A stretch of 64,000 nt of DNA from JACDBE01 sp963714055 (GTDB lineage: Bacteria > Actinomycetota > Acidimicrobiia > Spongiisociales > UBA5794): positions 1,984,001-2,048,000 of the forward strand of contig OY970227.1 in NCBI GenBank assembly GCA_963714055.1, written 5' to 3'. Under the pieces are notes generated by a model. That model made no database searches. It was given only the letters and a program-made list of their open reading frames with translations, and was not told the DNA's origin. This document shows, in pieces, positions 7,361-17,025 of the stretch (positions are counted from its first letter, which is position 1; each line of letters opens with the position of its first letter). Position numbers and translations under genes: made by a program.

Positions 7361-8754
7361 TGGCGCTCCGCACCAAGCTGGTCATCTCGTTCACCGTCCT
7401 GTTGCTGGCGGCGCTCGCCGCCGTCGGCCTGGTCGCCTCCCGTTCCGTCAGGGCAATCCTCGTGGCGCAGGCGGAGCAGTCCCTGCTCAGCTTCGCCGAC
7501 CGGGGCCCCGGGCCGGAAGGCCCCGGCCCCGGCTTCGGGCCTGGCCCCGGCTCGGAGGACGAGCCATTCCTCAGACCGTTCGCCGAGGTGGCGGTGACCG
7601 GCGAGGGTGAGATCGCCTGGACAAGGCCGTCAGGGTTCGCCGACGACCCCGACCCGCTCCCCGACGTCACCGGCCTCACCGGGGACGAGGGCATGGTCGA
7701 CCTCGGCAGCGTCGACGGCGACCTCGACTACCGGGCGTACGTGGCGTCGCTGGCGGACGGCTCGATGCTGGTCCGGGCCGCCCCCCTCGGCGGGGTCGCC
7801 ACCGCAACCGACTCGCTGGTCCGGGCGCTGCTGATCGGCGGGGCCGTGATCCTGGTGATCGGCGCCGCCGCCACCTGGTGGACGGTGCGACGGGCCATGC
7901 GGCCGGTGGACGAGATGGTCGACACGGCGACCGCCATCGCCGCCGGCGACCTGGGGCAGCGGGTTCCGGAGCTCGACGAGAACACCGAGCTGGGCAGGCT
8001 CGGTGGCGCTCTCAACCAGATGCTGGTCCACCTCGAGGGGGCGATCGACACCGAGCGGGAGGCCCAGGACCGGCTGCGCCGCTTCGTGGCCGACGCCTCC
8101 CACGAGCTGCGCACCCCCCTCGCCACCATCGCCGGCTATGCGGAGCTGCATCGCCGGGGCGGCCTGCAGTCGCCCGATGACGAGACCAAGGCGTGGGACC
8201 GCATCGAGAGCGAGAGCGATCGGATGAGCCGCCTGGTGCAGGATCTCCTCACCCTCGCCCGGCTCGGCCGGACCGAGCCGCTGCGACCCGCTTCTGTCGA
8301 CCTCGTGGCCCTCTGTGAGGAGGCCTCCGCCGATCACCGCGTGGCCGACCCCACCCGCCCGGTGACCGTCCACGCCCCCGCCACAGCCGTGACGGTCCGG
8401 GCCGACCCGGAGCGCCTCCACCAGGTGGTCGGGAACCTGCTGGCCAACGTCAGGGTCCACACTCCGCCGGGAACCGAGGTCGAGGTCGACGTCGATGCCG
8501 ACCCCACGTCGGGAACGGCGCAACTCGTCGTCTCCGACGACGGCCCCGGTATCCCGGTTGACGCCCTGCCCCACGTCTTCGAACGGTTCTACCGCGCCGA
8601 CCGGTCGCGTTCCCGGCGATCGGGAGGGAGCGGGCTCGGGCTGGCCATCGTCCAGGCGATCGTCGTCGCCCACGGTGGCACCGTGACCGCCTCCAACACC
8701 CCCGGTGGCGGAGCCAGGTTCGTGGTGACACTGCCCGGCGCCATCGTGACCTGA
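7360..8754 (+). CDS. sensor histidine kinase
   Basis: 464 aa. Order: TM1 (about 8-26), an extracytoplasmic sensor with an odd Gly/Pro run (residues 49-64), TM2 (about 155-175), HAMP, a HisKA box with His248 in DASHELRTP, and an HATPase with N-box GNLLANVRVHT, G1 DDGPGIP and G2 GSGLGLAI. Architecture matches actinobacterial OmpR-partner kinases such as TcrY. The signal is not deducible; neighbouring envelope and lipid-binding proteins hint at envelope sensing. Confidence 0.92.
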   Translation: MALRTKLVISFTVLLLAALAAVGLVASRSVRAILVAQAEQSLLSFADRGPGPEGPGPGFGPGPGSEDEPFLRPFAEVAVTGEGEIAWTRPSGFADDPDPLPDVTGLTGDEGMVDLGSVDGDLDYRAYVASLADGSMLVRAAPLGGVATATDSLVRALLIGGAVILVIGAAATWWTVRRAMRPVDEMVDTATAIAAGDLGQRVPELDENTELGRLGGALNQMLVHLEGAIDTEREAQDRLRRFVADASHELRTPLATIAGYAELHRRGGLQSPDDETKAWDRIESESDRMSRLVQDLLTLARLGRTEPLRPASVDLVALCEEASADHRVADPTRPVTVHAPATAVTVRADPERLHQVVGNLLANVRVHTPPGTEVEVDVDADPTSGTAQLVVSDDGPGIPVDALPHVFERFYRADRSRSRRSGGSGLGLAIVQAIVVAHGGTVTASNTPGGGARFVVTLPGAIVT

Positions 8755-8791
8755 CATCCCGGCCGGGAGAGTGACGCGGCAGACTGTCGGC

Positions 8792-9124
8792 TCAGTCGAG
8801 GTGGAAGACCTCCTCGAGTTGCTCCATCATCTGGTCGGCCATCTGGGAGGCGCCGCCGCCGACGCTCTCGAAGAACGGCGCCATGTCGCGTTGCCAGCGG
8901 TCGTTGACCTCACGGACCGCCACGGCGTCGAGGGCCTCGGCGAAGGAGCCCGGTGTCTCGAAATAGCCGAACAGCGTGCCGTCGGGGCGCAGGAAGAGCG
9001 AGTAGTTCCGCCAGCCGGATTCGGACAATGCCTGGAGCATCTCCGGCCAGACCTCGGCGTGGCGGCGGCGGTACTCGTCGATCAGGTCCCGTTTCACCTT
9101 GAGCACGAACCCGATGCGGTTCAC
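8792..9124 (-). CDS. rhaM: L-rhamnose mutarotase
   Basis: 110 aa, full length for the RhaM/RhaU family, which interconverts alpha and beta anomers of L-rhamnose so the isomerase can use them. Motifs include EYRRRHAEVWPEM, the conserved WRNYSLFLR and W at the RWQRDM segment. GTG 9124 has GGGGAG five bases upstream. It is the last gene of the rhamnose operon and converges with the histidine kinase gene. Confidence 0.92.
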   Translation of the reverse strand: MNRIGFVLKVKRDLIDEYRRRHAEVWPEMLQALSESGWRNYSLFLRPDGTLFGYFETPGSFAEALDAVAVREVNDRWQRDMAPFFESVGGGASQMADQMMEQLEEVFHLD

Positions 9125-9173
9125 GGTCTCCCCTCTCTCTGGATGCTGGCGGAGCCCGGGGTGGGCCGATGGG

Positions 9174-9931
9174 TCAGATGAGCCTCACCGCCGACCGGTA
9201 GGCGTCGAGGCGCCGGTCGTCCGGGTCGAGGTCGGTGACGAGGTGGTCGACGGCTTCGAGCTCGAACATGCGGGCCGGGGCCCTCGTCCCCAGCTTGCTG
9301 TGGTCGACCGCCAGGATGATGCGGGCGCTGCCGGCGCTGAAGGCGCGCTTCACCTCGGACTCCGCCAGGCTCGCCTCCGACGACCCTAGGTCGGCGTCGA
9401 GGGCGGCCGCCGAGCACACCAGGGCGTCGTAGAGGAATCCCTGGGCGGCCCGAACCGCCATCGGCCCGACGAGGCTCCCGGTGCGCGGCTCCTGCGATCC
9501 CCCGGTCAGCGTTGCGGTGATCCCCGGCTTGGCGATCAGCGAGTGGAACGAGTCGAGCCCGTTGGTGACCACGACCAGGTCGCGGGCGGTCTCCAACGAG
9601 GCGGCGAGGCGGTAGACGGTGGTCGATGCGTCGAACGCCACCGTCCCGCTCACCGGGATCAGCGGAAGCAGCTTCTCGGCGATGCGCACCTTGGCCCTTG
9701 CGTTGTGCCGGTGCCGCTGGGCGAACGGCTCGGGTCCGACGGCGATGGCGCCTCCGCGTACCCGGCGGGCGAGCCCGAGCGCTTCCAGCTCGTCCAGGTC
9801 GCGCCGGATGGTCATCTCGCTCACCCCGAAGTCGGGGCGAGCTGGTCGATGCGGACGGCACCGCGCCCGGCGATCAGGTTGCGGACCTCGGTGAGGCGTT
9901 CCTCGGGGCTGTGGAACACGCGGTCAGCCAT
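9174..9931 (-). CDS. rhaR: DeoR-family transcriptional regulator of rhamnose operon (frameshifted)
   Basis: From ATG 9931 the N-terminal frame (FHSPEERLTEVRNLIAGRG, then VRIDQLA) stops after SG. The family sequence resumes one frame over with FGVSEMTIRRDLDELEALGL and continues through the sugar-phosphate sensor domain (KVRIAEKLLPLIPVSG, VVTNGLDS) to 9174. The break lies in the C-run at 9834-9837, where one missing base restores an intact gene of roughly 252 aa. The intact gene would encode a DeoR repressor with an N-terminal HTH and C-terminal effector domain, probably responding to a rhamnose intermediate. It is either a sequencing deletion or a recent loss; neighbours show the same kind of indel. 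Confidence 0.75.
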
Positions 9932-9961
9932 GCCACCGCCTCTGCGGCGCGGTGTGACCGG

Positions 9962-11311
9962 TCACAGGCGGCTTCCGGTGGGCTCCAGCCAGGACCGGGC
10001 TGCCGGCAGCCCGTCGAACCGGCCGAGGGCGATGCCCTGGACCACGGCGTTGCCCAGGGCGGTCGCCTCCGCCGAACCGGCGACGACCTGGAGCCCGGTC
10101 TGCCGGGCGAGCAGCTCGTGGAACATGCCGGCCCGGGCGCCTCCCCCGACAACGGCCAGACGCTGCGGGGCCTCCCCGGTCACGGTCTCGAGGTCTTCGA
10201 CGATCCGGGAAACCCCATCGGCGATCGAACCGAGGACGCTGGCGACGATCACACCACGTGGGGCGTCGTCACCGATTCCGGCGGCGTCACGGATCTCCGC
10301 CTCCATTTCCGGGGGGGCGAGGAAACGCTCGTCTTCGACGTCGAAGCTCGGCACCGGGCGACCCACCACCGCCGCCTCGGCGAGGAGTGCTTCCAACGGA
10401 GGATCACCCCACCCGCGACGACACCGCTCCAGTAGCCAGAAGCCGATCACATTGCGGAGGAAGCGGAAGCCGCCGAGGGCGCCGGCCTCGTTGGAGAAGT
10501 TGGCCGCCCGCGCTTCGGGAGAGGTGTCGACTTCAGGCCGTTCCACGCCGGCGATCACCCAGGTTCCCGCGGATACGAAGACCGTGCCCGGCTCCGCCCC
10601 ACCGGGCATACCCAGGAACGCCGAGGCGGTGTCGTGGCTCCCCACCAGGTGCACCGGGACCTCCCTCCAGGTGCCGACCCGGGTCCCGGCGTTCGCCGGT
10701 TCGGGGAACAGGGAGCGGCGTACGGAGATGTCGCCGACGAGTTCGTCCGACCAGGTCCCGGTGCGGGCGTCGAGGAGGCCGGTGGTGGAGGCGTTCGACC
10801 GTTCGGCGCCTGCGTACCCGGTGAGATGGTGGACCAGCAGGTCGGGGAGCAGGAGCAGACGCTCCGCGCGATCCAGCTCGGCGCGCTCATGGGTCGCCAG
10901 CTGGAAGATCGAGTTGACCGCCATCTGCTGGACCCCGGTGATCTCGTAGAGCCGCTCCGGCCCGATGCGGTCGGCGGTCGCCATCCAGCCCTCGGTACGC
11001 CGGTCCCGGTAAGACCAAGGGGGTGCGACCAGCTCACCACGCCCGTCGAGCAGCCCGTAGTCGACTCCCCAACCGTCGACGCCGATCGAGGCGACCGGGC
11101 CGGTGGCGGTCCCGGCGTCGAGACCCCGCTCGACCTCGGCGACGATCCCCTCCCAGTCCCAGCGCAGCGAGCCGTCTCCGTGGGCGACCGGGCCGTGCGG
11201 CCAGCGATGCACCACCTCGACGGCCGGTTCGTCGGCGTCGAGATCGACGGCGGCGACCCTCACCGACGTCGCCCCCAGGTCGACGGCGAGGACCCGGCCG
11301 GCGCCGGTCAC
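9962..11311 (-). CDS. rhaB: rhamnulokinase
   Basis: 449 aa, FGGY sugar kinase fold. The N-terminal phosphate motif is VLAVDLGATSVR; SIGVDGWGVDYGLLD and the second-domain LAVVGGGARAGMFHEL are typical of RhaB. It phosphorylates L-rhamnulose to L-rhamnulose-1-phosphate, the substrate of the aldolase encoded upstream. GTG 11311 overlaps the isomerase stop by 4 bases (GTGA). Confidence 0.9.
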   Translation of the reverse strand: MTGAGRVLAVDLGATSVRVAAVDLDADEPAVEVVHRWPHGPVAHGDGSLRWDWEGIVAEVERGLDAGTATGPVASIGVDGWGVDYGLLDGRGELVAPPWSYRDRRTEGWMATADRIGPERLYEITGVQQMAVNSIFQLATHERAELDRAERLLLLPDLLVHHLTGYAGAERSNASTTGLLDARTGTWSDELVGDISVRRSLFPEPANAGTRVGTWREVPVHLVGSHDTASAFLGMPGGAEPGTVFVSAGTWVIAGVERPEVDTSPEARAANFSNEAGALGGFRFLRNVIGFWLLERCRRGWGDPPLEALLAEAAVVGRPVPSFDVEDERFLAPPEMEAEIRDAAGIGDDAPRGVIVASVLGSIADGVSRIVEDLETVTGEAPQRLAVVGGGARAGMFHELLARQTGLQVVAGSAEATALGNAVVQGIALGRFDGLPAARSWLEPTGSRL

Positions 11312-12595
11312 AGCCCGGTCGCCACCGCTGCCAGGCCGCGTTGCTCGATCATCGCCGAGCGGTAGCCGACGGCCCGGTACGCCTGGAGCGGGGCGATGGC
11401 CCCGCCCCGGCGCCTGCGTGCCTCGGCCGCCAGCGGCCTCACGTCCGTGCGGAACGCGTCCTGGAGGACCTGCTGCGCCCGGGCGGCGTCGTTGGACTCC
11501 TGCGCCTCGGCCAGCGCCGCCCGGTCGACCAGCATCGCCTGGGCGTAGGCGATGACCGTCGCCTCGGTCGACTGGATGAGGTCTTCGAGCGGGTCCTTGA
11601 TGTTGTGGCTCTGGTCGATCATGTAGGCGAGCGAGGGCAGCCGTCCCTCGCCGGCGCGGATCAGCTCGCAGAAGATGAGGAAGAGCTGGAACGGCTTGAT
11701 CGACCCGGTGGTCAGGTCGTCGTCGCCGTACTTCGAGTCGTTGAAGTGGAAGCCGCCGAGTCGACCGACCATGGCGAGACGGCTGACGATCTGCTCGATG
11801 TTGGCGTTGGGGAGGTGGTGGCCGAGGTCGACCAGGCAGGACGCCCTCGGACCGGCCGCCTGTGCCAGCAGCAGCGACGAACCCCAGTCGTGGTTCACGG
11901 TTGCGTAGAAGGCGGGCTCGTATGGCTTGTGCTCGGTGATACATCCGCCATCCACTGGGAAGGTGGTCGTGGATCGCCTCGAGCCCGGCAGCGACCCTCT
12001 CGAACTGGGTGCGGTGGTCGGCCTGGCCGGGATGGTTGATCCCGTCGGCCAACCACACCGTGATCGCCTCCGAGCCCAGCTGGACGCCGAGGTCGATCAC
12101 GTATCGGTTGTGGTCGACGGCGACCTGGCGGACCGCCGGGTCGGAGTTGGCCAGGCTGCCGAACTTGTACGACAGGGTGCCGCCGGCGGTGGTGGACGGG
12201 TTGTCCTGGAAGGTGTTCGAGTTCATGGCGTCGAAGCCGATCGACCGCTCCGCGGCGTACTGACGCAGGGCGGCGGGATCGGCCGGGTCGTCCCAGGGCA
12301 CGTGGAGCGAGATCGCCCCGTTGCTCCTGGTGAGCGCATCGAGGGCGGCCACGTCGTCGATCTTCTCCTCGGTGGTGCGCGGCTCGCCGCCGCCGGGGAA
12401 CCGGCCGAACCGGGTGCCACCGGTGCCGACGGCCCACGAGGGCGCCGCCACCGAGAACTCCGCCAGGGCCTCGATGACCGCCTCGGCGGTCACCGGCCCG
12501 CCGCGGTCGAGGCTCTCGGCGAGATGCCCGACGTCGCGCTCGAGAGCGTCGGCTCGGTCCTTGTTCAGGTCTTCGATGCGGTCCCGGTCGATCAC
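11308..12595 (-). CDS. rhaI: L-rhamnose isomerase (frameshifted)
   Basis: The N-terminal frame starts at GTG 12595 (AAGGAGG seven bases upstream) and contains FDAMNSNTFQDNP and AITVWLADGINHPGQ. The C-terminal frame, ending at 11308, contains ITEHKPYEPAFYATVNHDWG, LVDLGHHLPNANIEQ and GGFHFNDSKYGDDDL. The frames join near 11942; removing one base gives a continuous protein of about 428 aa, the length of the Pseudomonas stutzeri-type isomerase. It converts L-rhamnose to L-rhamnulose with a metal bound by the His/Asp residues above. All catalytic segments are intact, favouring a sequencing insertion. Confidence 0.85.
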
Positions 12596-12622
12596 GGGAG
12601 GCCCTCCTTGTCGGTCACCGTC

Positions 12623-14670
12623 TCATCGCAGGAACGCCGCCGCCACGCCGCTGTCCACCGGGACGATGAGCCCGTGGTGTGGCCCAGGGCGCCCGCCACC
12701 AGGGCGATGGCGGCGTCGGCGACGTGCTCGGGCAAGACTTCCCGCTTCAGCAGGGTGCGATCGGCGTAGAAGCGCCCCAGCTCCTCCTCGGGCACCCCGT
12801 ACACCTTGGCCCGGGCGGCTCCCCAACCCCCGGCGAAGATCCCGGAGCCCTGGACCACCCCGTCGGGGTTGATGCCGTTGACCCGGATCCCGTGTTCGCC
12901 GAGCTCGGCGGCGAGCAGCCGCACCTGGTGTGCCTGGCTCGCCTTGGCCGACCCGTAGGCGAGGTTGTTGGGCCCGGCGACCACCGCGTTCTTGCTCACC
13001 ACGTAGATGATGTCGCCCCCGGTGCCCTGGGCGATCATCGCCGCCGCGGCGTGCTTGGACACCAGGAACGACCCCTTGGCCATCACGTCGTGCTGGAGGT
13101 CCCAGTCGGCCTCGGTGGTCTCCAGCAGGCCCTTGGACAACGACAGCCCGGCGTTGTTGATCACGATGTCGATGCCGCCGAACGCCAGCGTCGCCGCCTC
13201 GACGGCGCCGGCGACGGCTGCCTCGTCGGTGACGTCTGCCTCGACGGCCAGGGCGTCGTCCGCCGAGCCGATCTCGGCGGCGGTCGCCTCTGCAGCCTCC
13301 AGGTTGCGGTCGACCGCCACCACGACCGCACCGGCGGCCCGGAGCCCGTGGGCGATCGCCCGTCCGATGCCGGAGCCGCCGCCGGTGACCAGCGCCACCT
13401 TGCCGGTCAGCGGCTTGGGCGCCGGGCGCCGTCGCAGCTTCATCTCCTCCAGCATCCAGTACTCGACGCGGAACTTCTCCGCCTCGGGGACCGGGCGGTA
13501 GGTGGAAAGCGCCTCGGCTCCGCGGATGACGTTGATGGCGTTGACGTAGAACTCGCCGGCGATGCGTGCGGTGGCCGAGTCGGCCCCGAAGCTGAACATG
13601 CCCACGCCTGGGATGAGGAAGATCGCCGGGTCGGCCCCCCTCATCGGCGGGGACGTCTCGTCGGCATGGCGCCGGTAGTACGCCTCGTAGTCGCTGCGGT
13701 ACACGCCGTGCAGCTCACGGAGCCGGTCGATCTGTTGCGATACCGGAGTGGTGGAAGGCAGGTCGAGCAGCAGGGGGCGCACCTTGGTGCGGATGAAGTG
13801 GTCGGGACACGACGTGCCCAGCGGTACCACCCGCGGCGCCGCCTCCCGGGAGATGAAGTCGAGTATGAGGTCGTCGGCGAACCAACGGCCGACGACGGCG
13901 GACTCGGTGCCCGCCATGCCGCGCAGCACCGGGCCCAGTTGGGCGGCGTACCGCCGTCGCTCCTCGGGCGGAAGCGGCTCGAAACCGGCCCGTACCGGGC
14001 CGAGAGGGTCGGGGTGGCCTTCGCTCTCGATGAAGTCTGTGGCGCGGTCGATGAGATCGAGCGTGTTCTCCTCGCATGACCGAGAGGTCTCCCCCCAGGA
14101 GGTCAAACCGTGACCGCCGAGGACGACCCCGCGCAGGTCGGGCTGGGAGGCCCGTAGCGCTTCGATCTCGAGGGCGAGCTCGAAGCCGGGTCGACGCCAC
14201 GGCAGCCAGGCGACCTCGTCGCCGAAGCACCGCTTGGTCAGCTCCGGACCGTCCTCGGCCGCGGCGAGGGCGATCACCGAATCGGGGTGGAGATGGTCGA
14301 CGTGATCGGCGTCGAGCAGCGCGTGCATGGAGGTGTCGATGCTGGGCGCCGCCCCTGGCGGCCCGAAGCCGCAGTGGTCCAGCAGCTGGTGCATCTCGTC
14401 CTCGTGGTCGACCCCCCGGTACCGGTGCCTCAGCGCGCGGACCCGGTCGAGCCGGAGCGCCGCCAGGCCGCCGCGGCCGATGGTGCCCAGGTCGCCTCCG
14501 GAGCCCTTCACCCACATGACGGGGACGTCATCGCCGGTGACCGGGTCGGTCTGCGTGCCCTTCGCCGAGGTGTTACCCCCGCCGTAGTTGGTGTTGCGCC
14601 GGTCGGCGCCGAGACGGTTGGAGCGCTCCAGCAGCTCGACGACCACGCCCGGTGTCTCCGATGCGCTCAT
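12623..14670 (-). CDS. rhaE: bifunctional rhamnulose-1-phosphate aldolase/lactaldehyde dehydrogenase (frameshifted at C-terminus)
   Basis: About 682 aa. The N-terminal class II aldolase domain has NYGGGNTSAKG, MWVKGSGGDLG, DADHVDHLHPDS and VLGGHGLTSWG with its metal-binding His residues. The C-terminal SDR domain has TGGGSGIGRAIAHG, NNAGLSLSKG and YGSAK. It cleaves rhamnulose-1-phosphate to DHAP and L-lactaldehyde and oxidises the latter to L-lactate. ATG 14670 has GGGAGG upstream. Close to the end a missing base at about 12671-12674 shifts the frame; the alternative frame gives GLIVPVDSGVAAAFLR and a stop at 12623, the expected family terminus, about 28 bases before rhaI. Confidence 0.88.
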
Positions 14671-14753
14671 CTGCGCCTCCCGGGCCGGCGTCTCTGGCTC
14701 GATGGGCGGTTGATGGTGGGATCTCTCATGATCGTATCGGGTTGGCCCCGCCA

Positions 14754-14782
14754 CCCGGGCCGGGCGCAAGGCCCGGCCCGGG
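14754..14782 (-). terminator. strong hairpin between rhaS and rhaE
   Basis: Perfect 12-bp inverted repeat CCCGGGCCGGGC / GCCCGGCCCGGG with a 5-base loop, 16 bases beyond the binding-protein stop. No T-run. Inside an operon this is more likely an attenuator or mRNA stabiliser that favours the abundant binding protein than a full terminator. Confidence 0.5.
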
Positions 14783-14798
14783 ATGGCGTGGCAGCCGG

Positions 14799-15965
14799 TC
14801 AGCCGATGTTGTCGGCGTTGTAGACGGTGAACGGGCCCATCAGCACGCGCAGCCCGGCGTCACGGGTCGGGTCGGCGGTGATCTCGTACTCACCCATCCG
14901 GCCGGCCACGAACGCCTGGCCCTCGGCAGCCTCGATTTGCCCGGTGGCGATGCCGTACGCCACGTAGTAGGCCAGGTAGCCGAGGTCGACGAAGCTCCAC
15001 AAGGCGAACTCCGGCGAGCACCCGCTCTCGACGTACTCAGCCATCTCGTCGGGGAGGCCGAGGCCGGAGACCTTCACCTGCTCACAACCATCGCGTTGGG
15101 TCATCGCCTGGGCGGCCGCCACGATGCCGACGGTCGTCGGCGCCATGATCAGCTCCAGGTCGGGGTGGTCGTCGGCGAGGGCCTCGGCCGCAGCCAGCGA
15201 GTCCTCGAGAACGTCGTTGCCGTAGACGGTGTCGACCAGCTCGAGGTTGGCGTATTCAGGAGCAGTGAGCGCCTCCTCCATGGCGGCGATCCAGGCGTTC
15301 TGGTTGGCCGCCTCGGGGGTCGCCGACAGGATGGCGAACTGCCCACCATCGTCCCCCAGGATGTTGAGCGCCATGTCGGCCATCACCTGGCCGGTCTCGT
15401 CGAAGTCGACCTGGGCGACGAACACGCTCTCACCCTCTGCCGAGGGTATGGGCGAGTCCCAGCTGACCACCGGGATGCCGGCATCGGCGGCGGCCTGAGC
15501 CGACGGGGCCAGCTCGTCCCCGGCGTTGTTCGACACCATGATCGCCTGGACACCCTGGGTGACCGCGTTGGTCATGAACTCGATCTGACCGGTGGCGTCG
15601 CCGCAGTCGGCGGGCCCGACGAACTCGGCCGGGTCCGATCCGAGTTCTCCTGCGGCCTCCTCGGCACCCTCGTTGGCCTGCGGGAACACCGCGATGTTGG
15701 TGCACTTGGGCAGGAACGTGCTCGTGATCGATCCCGCCCCGGTGATCTCCACCGCGGCGCCGGTCGCTGCCGTGGTTCCCGGCGCCGCCGTGGTGGCGGC
15801 TGAGGTGGTTCCCGGGGCAGCGGTGGTTCCCGGCGCCGCCGTGGTGGCCGCCGCCTCGCCTGCGGTGGTGGTGGCGTCGTCGTCGTCGCCGCCACAGGCA
15901 GCGACGATCATCGCCATCACCACCAGCGGGCCCAACACCCGCATCCATCTCTTCACTGTCGGCAC
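14799..15965 (-). CDS. rhaS: rhamnose ABC transporter substrate-binding lipoprotein
   Basis: 388 aa. Signal peptide with lipobox VAAC (GPLVVMAMIVAACGG), then a long Thr/Ala/Pro/Gly linker, then a periplasmic-binding-protein type 1 domain like RhaS/RbsB (QAIMVSNNAGDELAPS, GIPVVSWDSPIP, QVKVSGLGLPDEMAEYV). GTG 15965 is preferred: GGAGACGAGAA lies upstream, and earlier in-frame starts would precede the signal peptide with unlikely sequence. The protein would be tethered outside the cell and deliver L-rhamnose to the two permeases encoded upstream. Confidence 0.88.
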   Translation of the reverse strand: MPTVKRWMRVLGPLVVMAMIVAACGGDDDDATTTAGEAAATTAAPGTTAAPGTTSAATTAAPGTTAATGAAVEITGAGSITSTFLPKCTNIAVFPQANEGAEEAAGELGSDPAEFVGPADCGDATGQIEFMTNAVTQGVQAIMVSNNAGDELAPSAQAAADAGIPVVSWDSPIPSAEGESVFVAQVDFDETGQVMADMALNILGDDGGQFAILSATPEAANQNAWIAAMEEALTAPEYANLELVDTVYGNDVLEDSLAAAEALADDHPDLELIMAPTTVGIVAAAQAMTQRDGCEQVKVSGLGLPDEMAEYVESGCSPEFALWSFVDLGYLAYYVAYGIATGQIEAAEGQAFVAGRMGEYEITADPTRDAGLRVLMGPFTVYNADNIG

Positions 15966-15996
15966 TTCTCGTCTCCTCTCGTCCTGTTTCCTCCAT

Positions 15997-17025
15997 TCAC
16001 ACCTGCAGTTGCTTGGCACCTCCCGTTGGGTAATCACTCGACGAAATCGTCGGCGGGTTCGTGTGTGTCGCCGGGCGCCGATCGCGGACTCGCCTGGCGA
16101 TGTTCGGGACCAACACCGACCCGATCAGGAGCAGACCGATGACACCGGTCTGGATGATCCCGTCGACGTTGGCCAGTCCGAGGCCGTTGCGGATGTTGAG
16201 CACGATGAAGATGGCCAGGGCCACCCCGAGCATCGTCCCCGACCCGCCGAAGATGCTCACCCCGCCGAGCAGGACCATGGTGATGATGTCCAGCTCGAAG
16301 AACTCGCCAAGGCTGCCCCGCACCGACCCGAGCCGGGCGGCGAAGAGGATCCCGGCGAGCCCGGCGGCCAGCGAGGAGATGATGAAGAGGCGGAGCTTGA
16401 GCCAGGAGACGTCGATGCCTGAGTAGCGGGCGACGTCGGCGCCGGCCCCGCTGACGTAGACCTTGCGCCCGAATGCACCTCGGCCGAGGGTGATCCAGGC
16501 AACCGCCAGCCCCACCGCGAAGATCACCAACGCTACGGGGAGCGGGCCCACCAGGGTCTGCTGTCCCAGGCTGTCGAACCACTCGGGGAACTCGCCGACC
16601 GAACGGTCTTCGAGGAGGACGCGGGCGGCACCCCGGAACCCGATCAACCCGGCCAGGGTCACCACCAGCGACGGCAGCCCAAACCGGGTGATCACGAGTC
16701 CCTGCACCAGCCCGGCGAGCCCGGCGGCGACCAGGGCGATGACGATGGCCAGCCAGAAGGGCACCGACCCGTCGGCGTGGAGCGAGGCGAGGACGGCTGC
16801 GCTGAAACCCATCACCGACGCCACCGAGAGGTCGATCTCGCCGTTGATGATGACGAAGGTCATGGCGACGACGACGATGATCTTCTCCGCCGACAGCCAG
16901 AACAGGTTGACGAAGTTCCCACCGCCCCAGTAGAAGGGCGACAGCGCCACGTTGACCACGATGGTTGCGGCCAGCACCACCAGCAACACGACCTCCCACC
17001 GATGCGCCCGGGCCCAGTCACCCAT
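15997..17025 (-). CDS. rhaQ: sugar ABC transporter permease (RhaQ-like)
   Basis: About 342 aa with 8-10 hydrophobic helices of the RbsC/BPD_transp_2 family. Visible signatures are IINGEIDLSVASVMGFSA, the loop GLPSLVVTLAGLIGFRGAAR and GGVSIFGGSGTMLG. ATG 17025 is chosen because GGGGGTGAT precedes it at good spacing; GTG 17034 and ATG 17031 are alternatives. It overlaps the other permease by 8 bases. Two different permease genes per system is typical of RhaSTPQ-type transporters. Confidence 0.88.
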   Translation of the reverse strand: MGDWARAHRWEVVLLVVLAATIVVNVALSPFYWGGGNFVNLFWLSAEKIIVVVAMTFVIINGEIDLSVASVMGFSAAVLASLHADGSVPFWLAIVIALVAAGLAGLVQGLVITRFGLPSLVVTLAGLIGFRGAARVLLEDRSVGEFPEWFDSLGQQTLVGPLPVALVIFAVGLAVAWITLGRGAFGRKVYVSGAGADVARYSGIDVSWLKLRLFIISSLAAGLAGILFAARLGSVRGSLGEFFELDIITMVLLGGVSIFGGSGTMLGVALAIFIVLNIRNGLGLANVDGIIQTGVIGLLLIGSVLVPNIARRVRDRRPATHTNPPTISSSDYPTGGAKQLQV